Shown: positions 24,030 to 33,167 of the stretch, one piece after another
Position numbering within the stretch: position 1 is the first letter of the stretch
Layout: each line of letters opens with the position of its first letter
The notes under the pieces: generated by a model
Told to the model about the DNA's origin: nothing
The model's input: the letters and a program-made list of their open reading frames with translations, nothing else
Databases searched by the model: none
Program-made: the position numbers and the translations under genes
NCBI GenBank assembly: GCA_000472185.1
Contig: AVDB01000007.1
Span: 1-64,000 of the forward strand
Length of the DNA: 64,000 nt
Direction of reading: 5' to 3'
Source of the DNA: Rhodobacteraceae bacterium HIMB11
GTDB taxonomy: Bacteria; Pseudomonadota; Alphaproteobacteria; Rhodobacterales; Rhodobacteraceae

Positions 24030-24546
24030 AGCGCAGCATATGATTTGAATTTGTGAAATCGTCAAGCTTTGATCGTGAAAACGACCTTAGGTTTCAGGGA
24101 AAGTTTCCGGAATATCAAACAGCGCCATTATACGCAGAATAGCCGAGCCTTAGGTGGAACCTACATTTGTGTGGTTGTAGTTAGAAAAAGTAAATAATTA
24201 TGTCCTTCAGATGTGGCACACAATGAAAGACATTATTGTTCGCACATGCGCTGCGCTGTGTTTTTCTGGGCGCGCAGTTTTAACTGGGACCCTTCAACAA
24301 GCGTGCGCGACTGCGAGATCAAGCAAGGTAAATTATCGCGTCTGTCGGCGCATTTAAAGTGCGGCGGATGCAACTCTGAGCGGCGAAGACCACTGATTGG
24401 CTACAGCGAAAATTTATAATCCTGACAGATTCACCGAAATAAGATCGTCAAAACGACACAATCAGTCACGTATTATAGGGTGGTATTCGCAATTTGTTGA
24501 ATTGGCGCAGGTGCTTTGTTGCTAGAAAAGATGACGCGGTCCACGG
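24030..24546. other. 517-bp intergenic region, possible gene remnant
   Basis: No intact gene is convincing. A 68-codon frame at 24213-24419 ends KLSRLSAHLKCGGCNSERRR, which resembles the end of small CxxC zinc-ribbon proteins, but its front half shows no matching pattern. A decayed gene is possible. The rest holds the lepA promoter region. Confidence 0.3.
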
Positions 24547-25311
24547 TTAATTATCTGCTGTAAAATAGTGGCGCACGGCCGCCTCAAATTCACGCGGCTT
24601 TTCCGCGTGAAGCCAGTGTCCCGCGCCGTTTAATTTGGCAAAGCGCGCGTTTGGAAAAAACATCTTGGCTCGCGCCTTGCCGTCTTCATGGACATAGGGG
24701 CTTTCACTGCCGCTTAGGAAAAGAACAGATCCATCAAATGATCCCTGAATATTGGGGAAGCCTAGAACGTAGTGCATATCGCGACCCAATACATCTAAAT
24801 TCAATTTCCACCTTTTACCGGCAACATCCAATGATTGGGTGAAAAAGGATTGCAGCGTCGTGTCATCAACCATTTCGGCCAGTTGTTCAATGGCGTCTGA
24901 GCGTTTATGAACACGCGATAAATCAACCGCTTGCATCGCCTGAATGTATTGGGATTGATCATGCACATAGGCGATGGGCGCGATATCTGCCACCAAAAGG
25001 CGATTTACCAAATCAGGGCGCAACAGTGCCATCACCATCGCGGCCTTGCCCCCCATTGAATGGCCCACTACGTTTAGCGGGCGGTTAATATGTTGTGCAA
25101 TTTCAAGCAGGTCATTGGCCATATCGAGATAGGAATGCGAATCTAACCATGGGCTTTCGCCATGATTGCGTTGGTCCACCGCGATAACGTGGTGCTGATC
25201 GGCAAGTCGTTTCGCAATTACGCTCCAGTTGCGGGCTGAACCATAAAGTCCATGCACAATTAGAATAGTTGGCCCTGCCTGTTTTTTCCCATATTCAAAG
25301 TAATTTAGCAT
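24547..25311 (-). CDS. alpha/beta hydrolase (YbfF-type esterase)
   Basis: 254 aa. Oxyanion region VHGLYGSARNW (19-29), DQRNHGES (46-53), nucleophile elbow GHSMGGKAA (83-91, Ser85) and the C-terminal catalytic His in GAGHWLHAEKP. This set is typical of YbfF-like acyl-CoA/short ester hydrolases. AAGGG precedes the ATG. It is divergent from tRNA-Gly(UCC). Confidence 0.8.
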   Translation of the reverse strand: MLNYFEYGKKQAGPTILIVHGLYGSARNWSVIAKRLADQHHVIAVDQRNHGESPWLDSHSYLDMANDLLEIAQHINRPLNVVGHSMGGKAAMVMALLRPDLVNRLLVADIAPIAYVHDQSQYIQAMQAVDLSRVHKRSDAIEQLAEMVDDTTLQSFFTQSLDVAGKRWKLNLDVLGRDMHYVLGFPNIQGSFDGSVLFLSGSESPYVHEDGKARAKMFFPNARFAKLNGAGHWLHAEKPREFEAAVRHYFTADN

Positions 25312-25512
25312 GTGTAACCCTTAACTAACGGTTTAAAGACTTCAAAAAATCGGCTCAAGTGTTAAACGCATACAATTGGAAAATACAGGTCATTTCACGG
25401 CTTATATGGATTATAGGATAATAGATGTTTTGAAATATAAACTATTTCGGAATTTTGCTTACAAAGTTGTATTGACGTTCAACATGTCCTGAATTATGTC
25501 GGTCTTTGCTGA

Positions 25513-25586
25513 GCGGGTATGGTGAAATGGTATCATAAGAGCCTTCCAAGCTTAAGGTGCGGGTTCGATTCCCGCTACCCGCTCCA
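25513..25586 (+). tRNA. tRNA-Gly (anticodon TCC)
   Basis: Acceptor GCGGGTA/TACCCGC, anticodon loop CTTCCAA giving TCC, T-arm GCGGG/CCCGC with TTCGATT, and an encoded TCCA end. Confidence 0.95.
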
Positions 25587-25646
25587 AGGATTATCCCCTT
25601 TATCGTGTAACCAACCGATCTGTAAGCATGTTTTCAAATTGATTAA

Positions 25647-27383
25647 TTAAGCAACGTCCCGGATTGGGAAAATGGGAGCAATTTTCGCTTTCATGTTATC
25701 GAGCCTGTAAGTTTCTCCATCGAATAGCTTTTGTACGGTTAAGCCATAATCTCTTTCGATCTTTTCTACACGTTGACTAGATGCTTCTGTATCCCCGGAG
25801 TGAAATTCTGCAGCTGCCATGAATATAGAGGCAACAGGACTAGGCATTTTTAAATTTCCTAGTAAAACCCTACTTGATGCATAATCCTCTTGCCAAAATT
25901 TAAGTATTCCCTCGATTGTGTACAACAGGTCTGAACCCGTTGGGTTAATCTCCTTAGCCCTTTCCAGTTCCTGCTGTGCTTCTTCCAAGCGTCCATCATA
26001 AATTAGTACTTCGCAAAGTTTAGAAGAAATATACAAATCTGAAGGGCATAATTCTGCAGCATGCTTGTGGTGAGCGATTGAAACTTCAAAATTACCTTTT
26101 GAACGCTGAATTGATCCCATTATTCGATTAGACTCTGCATCATCTGGATCAATTTCTAACGCTTTTTCAATCTGTTTAATTCCTTTATCCAACCAATCTT
26201 CCGCTACGGATTTTGGATCCCATGACGCCAGCCCGGCAGTGGAGCACACAGACCAAGCTAGCGCCCTTGGATAATTGGGATCTAGCTCCAATGCTTTATT
26301 AAACAAAGCTGTAGCTTTCTTGGAATCTTCGAATGAGTACCCGGCATTTCTATGGTGCTTAAGACCCTTCAACACTAAGTCGTAGGCTCCAGCATTTTCG
26401 GGTGGTTTGTTCGCTGCGGATCGAATTTCATCAGCTTCAACTTGTCCGACAATCTGATATGCCACAGATGCAGCGAGGTTTTCTTCTAAGTCCCACAAGT
26501 CTTCTTTTGAAGCATCAAACTTCTCTGACCAAATGGTTTGGTTTGTTTCTGTATTATCAAGCTTTATTCCAATTCTCACTCTATTCGCGCCGCTACGGAC
26601 ATTACCCGATAGAACATATTTTACTGATAACGCTGCCCCTATTTCTTTCGGGGAGTACTTTTTATCACTGAATGCAAAGCTAGCGTTACTGGAAGTAACT
26701 CTGAGGGATTTATATCTGGATAACGTGTTTATAAGCTCCTCAGAAACACCCTCGCAGAAATATTGCTGTTCTTCGTCTGAACTAAGGTTTTTTAGCTCTA
26801 ACACAGCCAAAGATCCCGGTATCATCGATGCTTCATTCACTCTAACGGTATCAGACGAACCGTATCTCCCAGCTTGGTGGTCAGGCGTCCAAACATATAC
26901 TTCAACATCATATTTAATATTTTTTAGAGACAAAGCCCCCAGATATGAAAACTTTTCAGAAAGTTCTGGATCTAATGTTTTATGAGCAATTTCACTAATG
27001 TATACGCCTTCAGGCGATGATGCAGCTTCCAATCTAGCTGCCACGTTAACGGTATCACCAAATACGTTACCTTCAGACTCTAACACTTTTCCGTAATTGA
27101 CGCCTGCTCTGAAAAGCATTCGTCTTTCAGCTACAGACCCCATATTCAGACGAGACATTTCTGATTGGATCTCTATTGCGCTTGTTGCAGCAGCTTGGTT
27201 TGAAGGAAATTCTGCGACTATGCTGTCACCTGCTTCGTTAAAAACCCTACCATTATGCGTGGAAATGATGTCGTGTATGATTTTTCGCCTTGCCGACAGG
27301 GTCTCTAGAGTAGCTTCTGCATTGTCCCCCATCAGCTTTGAAAAACCAACGACATCTAAAGCCATAACTGAAGTTTCACGCAT
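25647..27383 (-). CDS. class III adenylate/guanylate cyclase with TolB-like and TPR domains
   Basis: 578 aa. The N-terminal cyclase homology domain has metal Asp residues in ALDVVGFS (Asp10) and EAGDSIVAEF, and catalytic Asn/Arg in DTVNVAARLE. The position often held by Lys before the second Asp is Asn-Glu-Ala, a common variant. Residues about 190-300 resemble the TolB N-domain (EGVSEELINTLSRYKSLRVTS; VLSGNVR). From about 330 to 560 there are TPR repeats (ALELDPNYPRAL, ALEIDPDDAE). Likely a cytoplasmic cyclic-nucleotide signalling protein. The gene is AT-rich compared with the flanks and sits next to a tRNA, suggesting acquisition. Confidence 0.8.
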   Translation of the reverse strand: MRETSVMALDVVGFSKLMGDNAEATLETLSARRKIIHDIISTHNGRVFNEAGDSIVAEFPSNQAAATSAIEIQSEMSRLNMGSVAERRMLFRAGVNYGKVLESEGNVFGDTVNVAARLEAASSPEGVYISEIAHKTLDPELSEKFSYLGALSLKNIKYDVEVYVWTPDHQAGRYGSSDTVRVNEASMIPGSLAVLELKNLSSDEEQQYFCEGVSEELINTLSRYKSLRVTSSNASFAFSDKKYSPKEIGAALSVKYVLSGNVRSGANRVRIGIKLDNTETNQTIWSEKFDASKEDLWDLEENLAASVAYQIVGQVEADEIRSAANKPPENAGAYDLVLKGLKHHRNAGYSFEDSKKATALFNKALELDPNYPRALAWSVCSTAGLASWDPKSVAEDWLDKGIKQIEKALEIDPDDAESNRIMGSIQRSKGNFEVSIAHHKHAAELCPSDLYISSKLCEVLIYDGRLEEAQQELERAKEINPTGSDLLYTIEGILKFWQEDYASSRVLLGNLKMPSPVASIFMAAAEFHSGDTEASSQRVEKIERDYGLTVQKLFDGETYRLDNMKAKIAPIFPIRDVA

Positions 27384-27737
27384 TGAATTTTTACCTTACT
27401 AATATCAAGATTATATGTCTCACCCTCGACTCGTCTTTTACGTTGTTACTAATGCACTATTCACCAACTTGCATATTATATCAAACTTTAACTCATTTAA
27501 CTCATTCACCTAGGTGCCATCATTTGCAGCCAATGTCAGAGTTTTGTTTGAAAAAATGCATCTCAACTAGTTCATTGAAAATCAACCAGCTCTATTTTGA
27601 ATTGTTAATTTGACGCGGAGATATAATGACAGAAATTGTCGACATAAAGACAGATAATGGGGTGCTCTCAATATTGTGGACCTTGACGTTGTGAAGCTGT
27701 TCGCGTTTAACCCACACACAATCTTCACGGAGTTACC
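27384..27737. other. 354-bp AT-rich intergenic region with a mini-frame
   Basis: Holds the promoters of the divergent cyclase and ABC genes. A 22-codon frame at 27626-27694 (MTEIVDIKTDNGVLSI start) has GCGGAG upstream. It looks like the N-terminus of an enoyl-CoA hydratase/hydroxyacyl-CoA dehydrogenase-type protein cut off after about 16 residues, or a leader peptide. Nothing else is recognised. Confidence 0.35.
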
Positions 27738-29516
27738 ATGAGCAAAACTGCCGACCGCGCAACATCAAAGAACCTTTCTAGCTTGCGCGCGCTGTGGCCG
27801 TTTTTGCTACCCTATAGCGGTCTCATGTTAGCTGCGTTAATTGCCTTGGTCCTGACGGCCTCGATTTCCCTCGTGTTCCCGTTGGCTGTGCGCCGTGTGA
27901 TTGACACTTTTAATGTGGAACAGGTTGGGCTGCTGGATCAGTATTTTGGCGCGGCAATTGCGATTTCCGCACTTTTGGCCTTGGGAACAGCGGTGCGCTA
28001 TTCTCTGGTGACACGTCTGGGTGAACGGGTCGTTACGGACATACGCAAGGCTGTTTTTGGCCGTGTGATAGGGATGGGGCCAAGTTTTTATGAAACGGTC
28101 CTTACAGGTGAGGTGTTGAGTCGAATTACGACTGACACCACGCTGATCCTGTCTGTAATTGGATCATCGGTCTCCATTGCACTGCGCAATCTTCTAATCT
28201 TTGTCGGTGGCTTGGCCATGATGTTGCTGACATCAGCAAAACTGACCGGTTTGGTTTTGCTGATCGTACCTGCAGTGATTATTCCAATCCTTACCTTGGG
28301 GCGTCGCCTGCGTAAGTTGAGTAAAGAAAACCAAGACTGGATAGCAAGCAGTTCGGGCAATGCCTCAGAGTATTTAGGTGCTGTTCAAACTGTTCAAGCT
28401 TTTACGCATGAGGTGCTAACGCGAAAATCTTTTGATGATGTGTCTGAAAAAAGCTATGTTGTTGCGCGCCGTCGGATTATTGCGCGGGCATGGATGACGG
28501 CAATCGTAATCTTTTTGGTTTTTACGGGTGTTGTGGGTGTTTTGTGGATTGGTGCAAATGATGTGCGTACCGAGCAAATGACCGCAGGCACATTGGTGCA
28601 GTTTTTGATTTATTCCATAATGGTAGCGGGTGGTGTTGCGGCCCTCTCCGAAATCTGGGGGGAATTGCAGCGGGCCGCAGGTGCAACCGAACGCTTGGTT
28701 GAATTGCTCTCAATCAAGGATTCGGTTCAGGACCCGACTGCACCACAGACCCTCTCTAAGCCTGTGTCTGGTGCCATTACATTTGACGCTCTGACTTTTC
28801 ATTATCCACAGCGTCCAAATGCCGTTGCGCTAGACAATGTCGCATTTAAGGTTGCAGCAGGAGAAACTGTGGCGATTGTTGGGCCCTCGGGCGCCGGGAA
28901 ATCCACCATTATGCAAATGCTGTTGCGCTTTTATGATCCAGAGGTTGGGGGCATCACAATTGATGGCGTCAATTTGCGCGACATGGCGCGCCATGATTTT
29001 CGCCAACACATCGCCTTGGTGCCACAGGATGCAGCGATCTTTGCGGTGTCTGCCATGGAAAATATCCGCTTTGGCCGACCAGAGGCCAGTGACGCGGATG
29101 TCATCGCCGCGGCCAAGGCCGCAGCAGCGCATGATTTCATATCGGCCTTGCCCGATGGGTATGACACCTATGTTGGGGAACGTGGTGTGATGTTGTCAGG
29201 CGGTCAAAAACAACGCATTGCCATCGCGCGCGCGATCCTGCGGGATGCGCCCATCCTGCTGCTGGATGAAGCAACGAGCGCCTTGGACGCAGAAAGCGAA
29301 CGTTTGGTTCAGGCGGCTGTTGAAAACCTATCTGCGGATCGCACGACATTGGTCATCGCGCACCGTTTGGCGACGGTCAAAAAGGCGGATCGCATTCTGG
29401 TCATGGATCAAGGAAAAATCGTCGCCCAGGGCACCCACGACAGCCTGATTGCCGAACAGGGGCTATATGCGCGTTTGGCCAAGTTGCAATTTACAGCGGG
29501 ATTTGACCCAAGTTAA
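27738..29516 (+). CDS. ABC exporter (fused permease and ATPase)
   Basis: 592 aa. Six transmembrane segments lie in the first 320 residues, followed by a nucleotide-binding domain: Walker A GPSGAGKST (about 382-390), Q-loop VPQDAAIF, signature LSGGQKQR, Walker B ILLLDEATSALD and H-loop AHRL. The layout is that of MsbA/LipA-type homodimeric exporters. Substrate (lipid or drug) not determined. Confidence 0.88.
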   Translation: MSKTADRATSKNLSSLRALWPFLLPYSGLMLAALIALVLTASISLVFPLAVRRVIDTFNVEQVGLLDQYFGAAIAISALLALGTAVRYSLVTRLGERVVTDIRKAVFGRVIGMGPSFYETVLTGEVLSRITTDTTLILSVIGSSVSIALRNLLIFVGGLAMMLLTSAKLTGLVLLIVPAVIIPILTLGRRLRKLSKENQDWIASSSGNASEYLGAVQTVQAFTHEVLTRKSFDDVSEKSYVVARRRIIARAWMTAIVIFLVFTGVVGVLWIGANDVRTEQMTAGTLVQFLIYSIMVAGGVAALSEIWGELQRAAGATERLVELLSIKDSVQDPTAPQTLSKPVSGAITFDALTFHYPQRPNAVALDNVAFKVAAGETVAIVGPSGAGKSTIMQMLLRFYDPEVGGITIDGVNLRDMARHDFRQHIALVPQDAAIFAVSAMENIRFGRPEASDADVIAAAKAAAAHDFISALPDGYDTYVGERGVMLSGGQKQRIAIARAILRDAPILLLDEATSALDAESERLVQAAVENLSADRTTLVIAHRLATVKKADRILVMDQGKIVAQGTHDSLIAEQGLYARLAKLQFTAGFDPS

Positions 29517-29600
29517 CCTTACGGCGACTTAAATTTGGCTTGATTTTCTACCCCTTTCTAAATCATTGTACAAAGCTAATAAACAGGGAGGAATGGCCAA

Positions 29601-31475
29601 ATGCAGTGGGCGTCATTAGAAGACACACGGGCCTTGGAAGAAGAGTGCACATGGGCGGAACGCGATGTGCCAGTCACACTTTATGAGCTGTTGACGCGGA
29701 CCAAGAATAATTTTGGATCACGCCCTGCGGTCAGTTATCAGTTAACATCAGGACCCAAGGATAAGGCCGAAACGCTATCTTGGAATGAGTTGCATCAAAA
29801 AACCACGCAAACGGCCAATATGTTCCGTGCCTTGGGCGTGGGGCCAAACGATGTCGTGGCCTATATTCTACCTAATGCAACCGAAACGGTTCTGTCCGTT
29901 TTAGGCGGGGCTGTTGCAGGGATTGTAAACCCGATCAACCCGTTGCTGGACGCAGATCAGATTGCCGCCATTTTGCGCGAAACAAATGCCAAGGTTGTCG
30001 TGACGCTCAAGGCGTTTCCAAAAACCGATATCCCACAAAAGGCGGCCGCAGCGGTGGCCGCGGCCCCAAATGTCAAAGCGGTGGTTGAAGTTGATCTGCT
30101 GCGCTATCTGACATTCCCGAAGTCAGTGATTGTTCCCCTGATCCGCCCAAAAAATCCGGTGTCGCATCAGGCAAAAATCTATGACTTTAACGCGTTGATG
30201 GCACAACAAAACGCGACCTTGGATTTCGAAGATGTCCGCGAAGATCGTGTCGCCGCCTATTTCCACACAGGCGGCACCACGGGTATGCCAAAGGTTGCGC
30301 AGCACACCTATTCAGGCATGATTTATAATGGCTGGCTTGGGGACACACTTTTGTTCACCGAAGAGGACGCAGTGATCTGTCCATTGCCCTTGTTCCACGT
30401 CTTTGCGGTGCATGTGATTTTGATGGCTATGGTGTCATCTGGGGCGCATGTGGTGTTCCCAACACCCGCTGGCTATCGTGGGGATGGCGTGTTTGACAAT
30501 TTCTGGAAATTGATCGAACGCTGGGGCATCACATTTGTGATTACCGTTCCAACGGCGATTTCTGCCCTGATGCAGCGACCTGTGGACGCAGATATTTCCA
30601 CTGTAAAAACGTCCTTTTCGGGGTCTGCGCCGCTGCCATTGGAATTGTTCCGCCGCTTTGAAGAAGCCACAGGCGTCACAATTGTCGAGGGCTATGGCCT
30701 GACCGAGGCGACGTGTTTGGTGTCTTGTAACCCTGTGGATGGTGAGAAAAAGGTCGGCTCTGTCGGTCTGAATTTCCCATACACAGATGTCAAAGTCATC
30801 AAAACCGTGGACGGTGAAATGGAGGAATGTGGTGTGGATGAGGTTGGCGAAATCTGTATCGCGAACCCAGGTGTGCGTCCAGGCGGCACCTATACAGAGG
30901 CCGACAAGAACAAAGATCTGTATTACAACGATGTCTATCTGCGTACGGGCGATTTGGGCCGTAAGGATGCGGATAAATATCTGTGGATCACAGGCCGTGC
31001 CAAGGATTTGATCATCCGTGGTGGTCACAACATTGATCCCGCCCTGATCGAAGAGGCGCTGTTGGGCCATGACGCCGTGGCCTTTGCTGGTGCGATTGGT
31101 CAGCCAGATGCACACGCGGGTGAAATTCCATGTGCTTACGTGGAATTGGTCGCAGGGGCCGAGGTGAGCGAGGAGGAATTGTTGGCCTTCTGCCTAGAAA
31201 ATGTATCGGAACGTGCAGCCCATCCAAAACATATGGAAATTTTGCCAGAGCTGCCCAAAACAGCCGTGGGCAAAGTGTTCAAACCCGATCTGCGCAAAAG
31301 CGCGATTACACGCATTTACAACGCGGCACTGGCTGATGCGGGAGTTGATGCATCCGTTGTGTCTGTGATGGATGATAAAAAGCGCGGCCTTGTTGCACAA
31401 GTGTCAGGTGGGGCAGATGACGCGGCCATCGGCGGCGTGCTGGGGGCCTTCATCAATCAGTGGGAACGCGCATAA
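29601..31475 (+). CDS. acyl-CoA synthetase (AMP-forming)
   Basis: 624 aa adenylate-forming enzyme making an acyl-CoA from a carboxylic acid, ATP and CoA. P-loop-like motif YFHTGGTTGMPKVAQ (about 225-239), EGYGLTEAT (about 368-376), YLRTGDLG and KDLIIRGGHNI, with the catalytic Lys near the C-terminus in KTAVGKVFKPDLR. An extension before the AMP domain and after it makes it longer than FadD. GGGAGG lies 11 bp before the chosen ATG. The substrate is unknown. Confidence 0.85.
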   Translation: MQWASLEDTRALEEECTWAERDVPVTLYELLTRTKNNFGSRPAVSYQLTSGPKDKAETLSWNELHQKTTQTANMFRALGVGPNDVVAYILPNATETVLSVLGGAVAGIVNPINPLLDADQIAAILRETNAKVVVTLKAFPKTDIPQKAAAAVAAAPNVKAVVEVDLLRYLTFPKSVIVPLIRPKNPVSHQAKIYDFNALMAQQNATLDFEDVREDRVAAYFHTGGTTGMPKVAQHTYSGMIYNGWLGDTLLFTEEDAVICPLPLFHVFAVHVILMAMVSSGAHVVFPTPAGYRGDGVFDNFWKLIERWGITFVITVPTAISALMQRPVDADISTVKTSFSGSAPLPLELFRRFEEATGVTIVEGYGLTEATCLVSCNPVDGEKKVGSVGLNFPYTDVKVIKTVDGEMEECGVDEVGEICIANPGVRPGGTYTEADKNKDLYYNDVYLRTGDLGRKDADKYLWITGRAKDLIIRGGHNIDPALIEEALLGHDAVAFAGAIGQPDAHAGEIPCAYVELVAGAEVSEEELLAFCLENVSERAAHPKHMEILPELPKTAVGKVFKPDLRKSAITRIYNAALADAGVDASVVSVMDDKKRGLVAQVSGGADDAAIGGVLGAFINQWERA

Positions 31476-31491
31476 CCCACGTCATGCACTA

Positions 31492-31523
31492 AGATCACGC
31501 GCGGATGTATCCGCGCGTGATCT
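31492..31523. terminator. perfect bidirectional hairpin
   Basis: A 14-bp perfect stem AGATCACGCGCGGA / TCCGCGCGTGATCT with loop TGTA lies between the convergent acyl-CoA synthetase and ArsR genes. No T-run follows on either strand, so it may act as a bidirectional or Rho-assisted terminator. Confidence 0.6.
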
Positions 31524-31543
31524 ATCATCGCTGTCAAAAACGT

Positions 31544-31873
31544 TTACTGCTGTTTCGCGTCAGGACCGCAGAACATATTATAGAGCAATTCAATAAGTTG
31601 CGCGGTGTTATTGTTTGCCAAGGAATAGTAAATGGTTTTCCCGTCACGGCGGGTGTCAACCATGCCATCTTCGCGCAGGCGGGCCAACATCTGGCTTACA
31701 GCAGCTTGGCGACAGTTCAGGATGTCTTCCAATTCGCTTACGGATTTTTCGCCCGATCCCAAATGGCATAGGATCATCAAACGCCCCTCATGCGCCATTG
31801 TTTTCAGGAAATTCGCCGCAAGTGCCGCGTTTGTTTCCATCTCTTTTGGAGGGGATTTTAAATCGATTGCCAT
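31544..31873 (-). CDS. ArsR-family regulator, BigR/SqrR-like dithiol sensor
   Basis: 109 aa winged-helix repressor with recognition helix CRQAAVSQMLARLREDG and wing DTRRDGKTIYYSL. Cys36 (ILCHL) and Cys102 (MFCGP) are 66 residues apart, the same spacing as Cys42/Cys108 of BigR. That pair forms a disulphide or polysulphide bridge in response to sulphide or persulphide in BigR/SqrR proteins. A third Cys54 lies in the recognition region. No sulphide-oxidation gene is adjacent, so the target is unknown. Confidence 0.75.
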   Translation of the reverse strand: MAIDLKSPPKEMETNAALAANFLKTMAHEGRLMILCHLGSGEKSVSELEDILNCRQAAVSQMLARLREDGMVDTRRDGKTIYYSLANNNTAQLIELLYNMFCGPDAKQQ

Positions 31874-31925
31874 GTTACGCCTGTTATAAATTTTGGGCGC
31901 ACCATGACATATTCGCTTTTTGAGA

Positions 31926-33155
31926 TCAATTCTTTATCGGCGCGCCCCCTTGAAACGCATTGCCGCTTTGATAGTCACAGGGATCGTCCTGCATCATCAG
32001 GTGCAGACCTGTGCCCGTAAACGGATGGGCGCGGGCCAAATCCTCGTCCACATTAATCCCTAAACCTGAGGCCGTAGGGGCGGGGATAAATCCGTTGTCC
32101 ACCCGTATGCTGCCCTTAATCAACTGATCATGAAATGGGGTTTCGATGGTTTCTGCGATCAATAAGTTGGGAATGGACACGGCCATATGCACATTGGCGG
32201 CCCATTCAATGGGCCCCGCATAAAGGTGCGGTGCCATTTGTGCGTTGTAGATTTCGGCAATCGCGGCGGTTTTCTTCATCTCCCAAATGCCGCCTGCACG
32301 CCCCAAGGCAGGTTGCAGGATTGACGCACCGCCTGTGCGCAGAACTGTTCCAAATTCGGCCTTCGTCGTCATGCGTTCACCTGTGGCAATGGGGATGTTC
32401 ACGGCGCGTGCGACGTTCGCAAATTCCAGCAGGTTGTCTGGGGGAATGGGCTCTTCATACCAAAGGGGATTATAGGGTTCGATCGCCTTGCCCAAACGAA
32501 TGGCGCCGTCGGTGTTGAACTGGCCATGTGTCCCAAACAGAATATCGGCCCTGTCCCCAACGGCGGCACGGATCGCGGCGCAAAATTCGACGGACATGGA
32601 AATATCGCTTAGGGCAGGTTGGTGGCCCCCGCGCATGGTATAGGGGCCTGCCGGATCAACCTTGACCGCTGTATAGCCGCGGGCAACCAAATCCGCGGCA
32701 CTTTCTGCGTTCCACTCTGCATTCGTCCAGAATTGGGATACATCGTGATGCGCCATCGGATAAAGATAGCTGTAGGCGCGCACACGTTCATTCATCATCC
32801 CGCCCAGCAAGGCCCAAACTGGGCGATCCCGATCCTTGCCCAGAATATCCCAACAGGCGATTTCCAATCCCGAAAACGCCCCCATGACCGTTAAATCAGG
32901 ACGCTGTGTAAAGCCCGATGAAAACGTACGACGAAACATGCGTTCCACGTTTTCTGGATTTTCGTTCAGGAAATAGCGGGAAAAGACATCTGTGATGACA
33001 GCGCGCATGGCCTCTGGTCCGATTGAGGAGGCATAGCATTCGCCCCAACCCGTGATGCCCGTGTCCGTTGTCAGTTTTACCAATATCCAATACTGCCCAC
33101 CCCATCCCGGTGCAGGGGGGGCAGTGACGATAATATCCAGATCCGTTAGACGCAT
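31926..33155 (-). CDS. mandelate racemase/enolase-superfamily sugar acid dehydratase-like
   Basis: 409 aa. Barrel motifs: KVDP (about 169-172), THGQF, WYEEPIPPDN, TGERMTT, LQPALGRAGG and APHLYAGP. It aligns best with the galactonate-dehydratase side of the family, but the usual first metal-ligand Asp (DxHG) is Gly (GTHG) and the Asp of QPD is Ala. The two Glu ligands and two His remain. I recall the GTHGQ/QPALGR variant from other alphaproteobacteria, so it is a distinct subgroup rather than a broken gene. Substrate unknown. AAGGAGG precedes the start. Confidence 0.78.
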   Translation of the reverse strand: MRLTDLDIIVTAPPAPGWGGQYWILVKLTTDTGITGWGECYASSIGPEAMRAVITDVFSRYFLNENPENVERMFRRTFSSGFTQRPDLTVMGAFSGLEIACWDILGKDRDRPVWALLGGMMNERVRAYSYLYPMAHHDVSQFWTNAEWNAESAADLVARGYTAVKVDPAGPYTMRGGHQPALSDISMSVEFCAAIRAAVGDRADILFGTHGQFNTDGAIRLGKAIEPYNPLWYEEPIPPDNLLEFANVARAVNIPIATGERMTTKAEFGTVLRTGGASILQPALGRAGGIWEMKKTAAIAEIYNAQMAPHLYAGPIEWAANVHMAVSIPNLLIAETIETPFHDQLIKGSIRVDNGFIPAPTASGLGINVDEDLARAHPFTGTGLHLMMQDDPCDYQSGNAFQGGAPIKN

Positions 33156-33167
33156 GAAACGCCTCCT

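Noticed and set aside
25513-27737. Possible second tRNA-borne island at tRNA-Gly(UCC)
   Set aside because: No repeat of the tRNA 3' end could be found downstream and there is no integrase.
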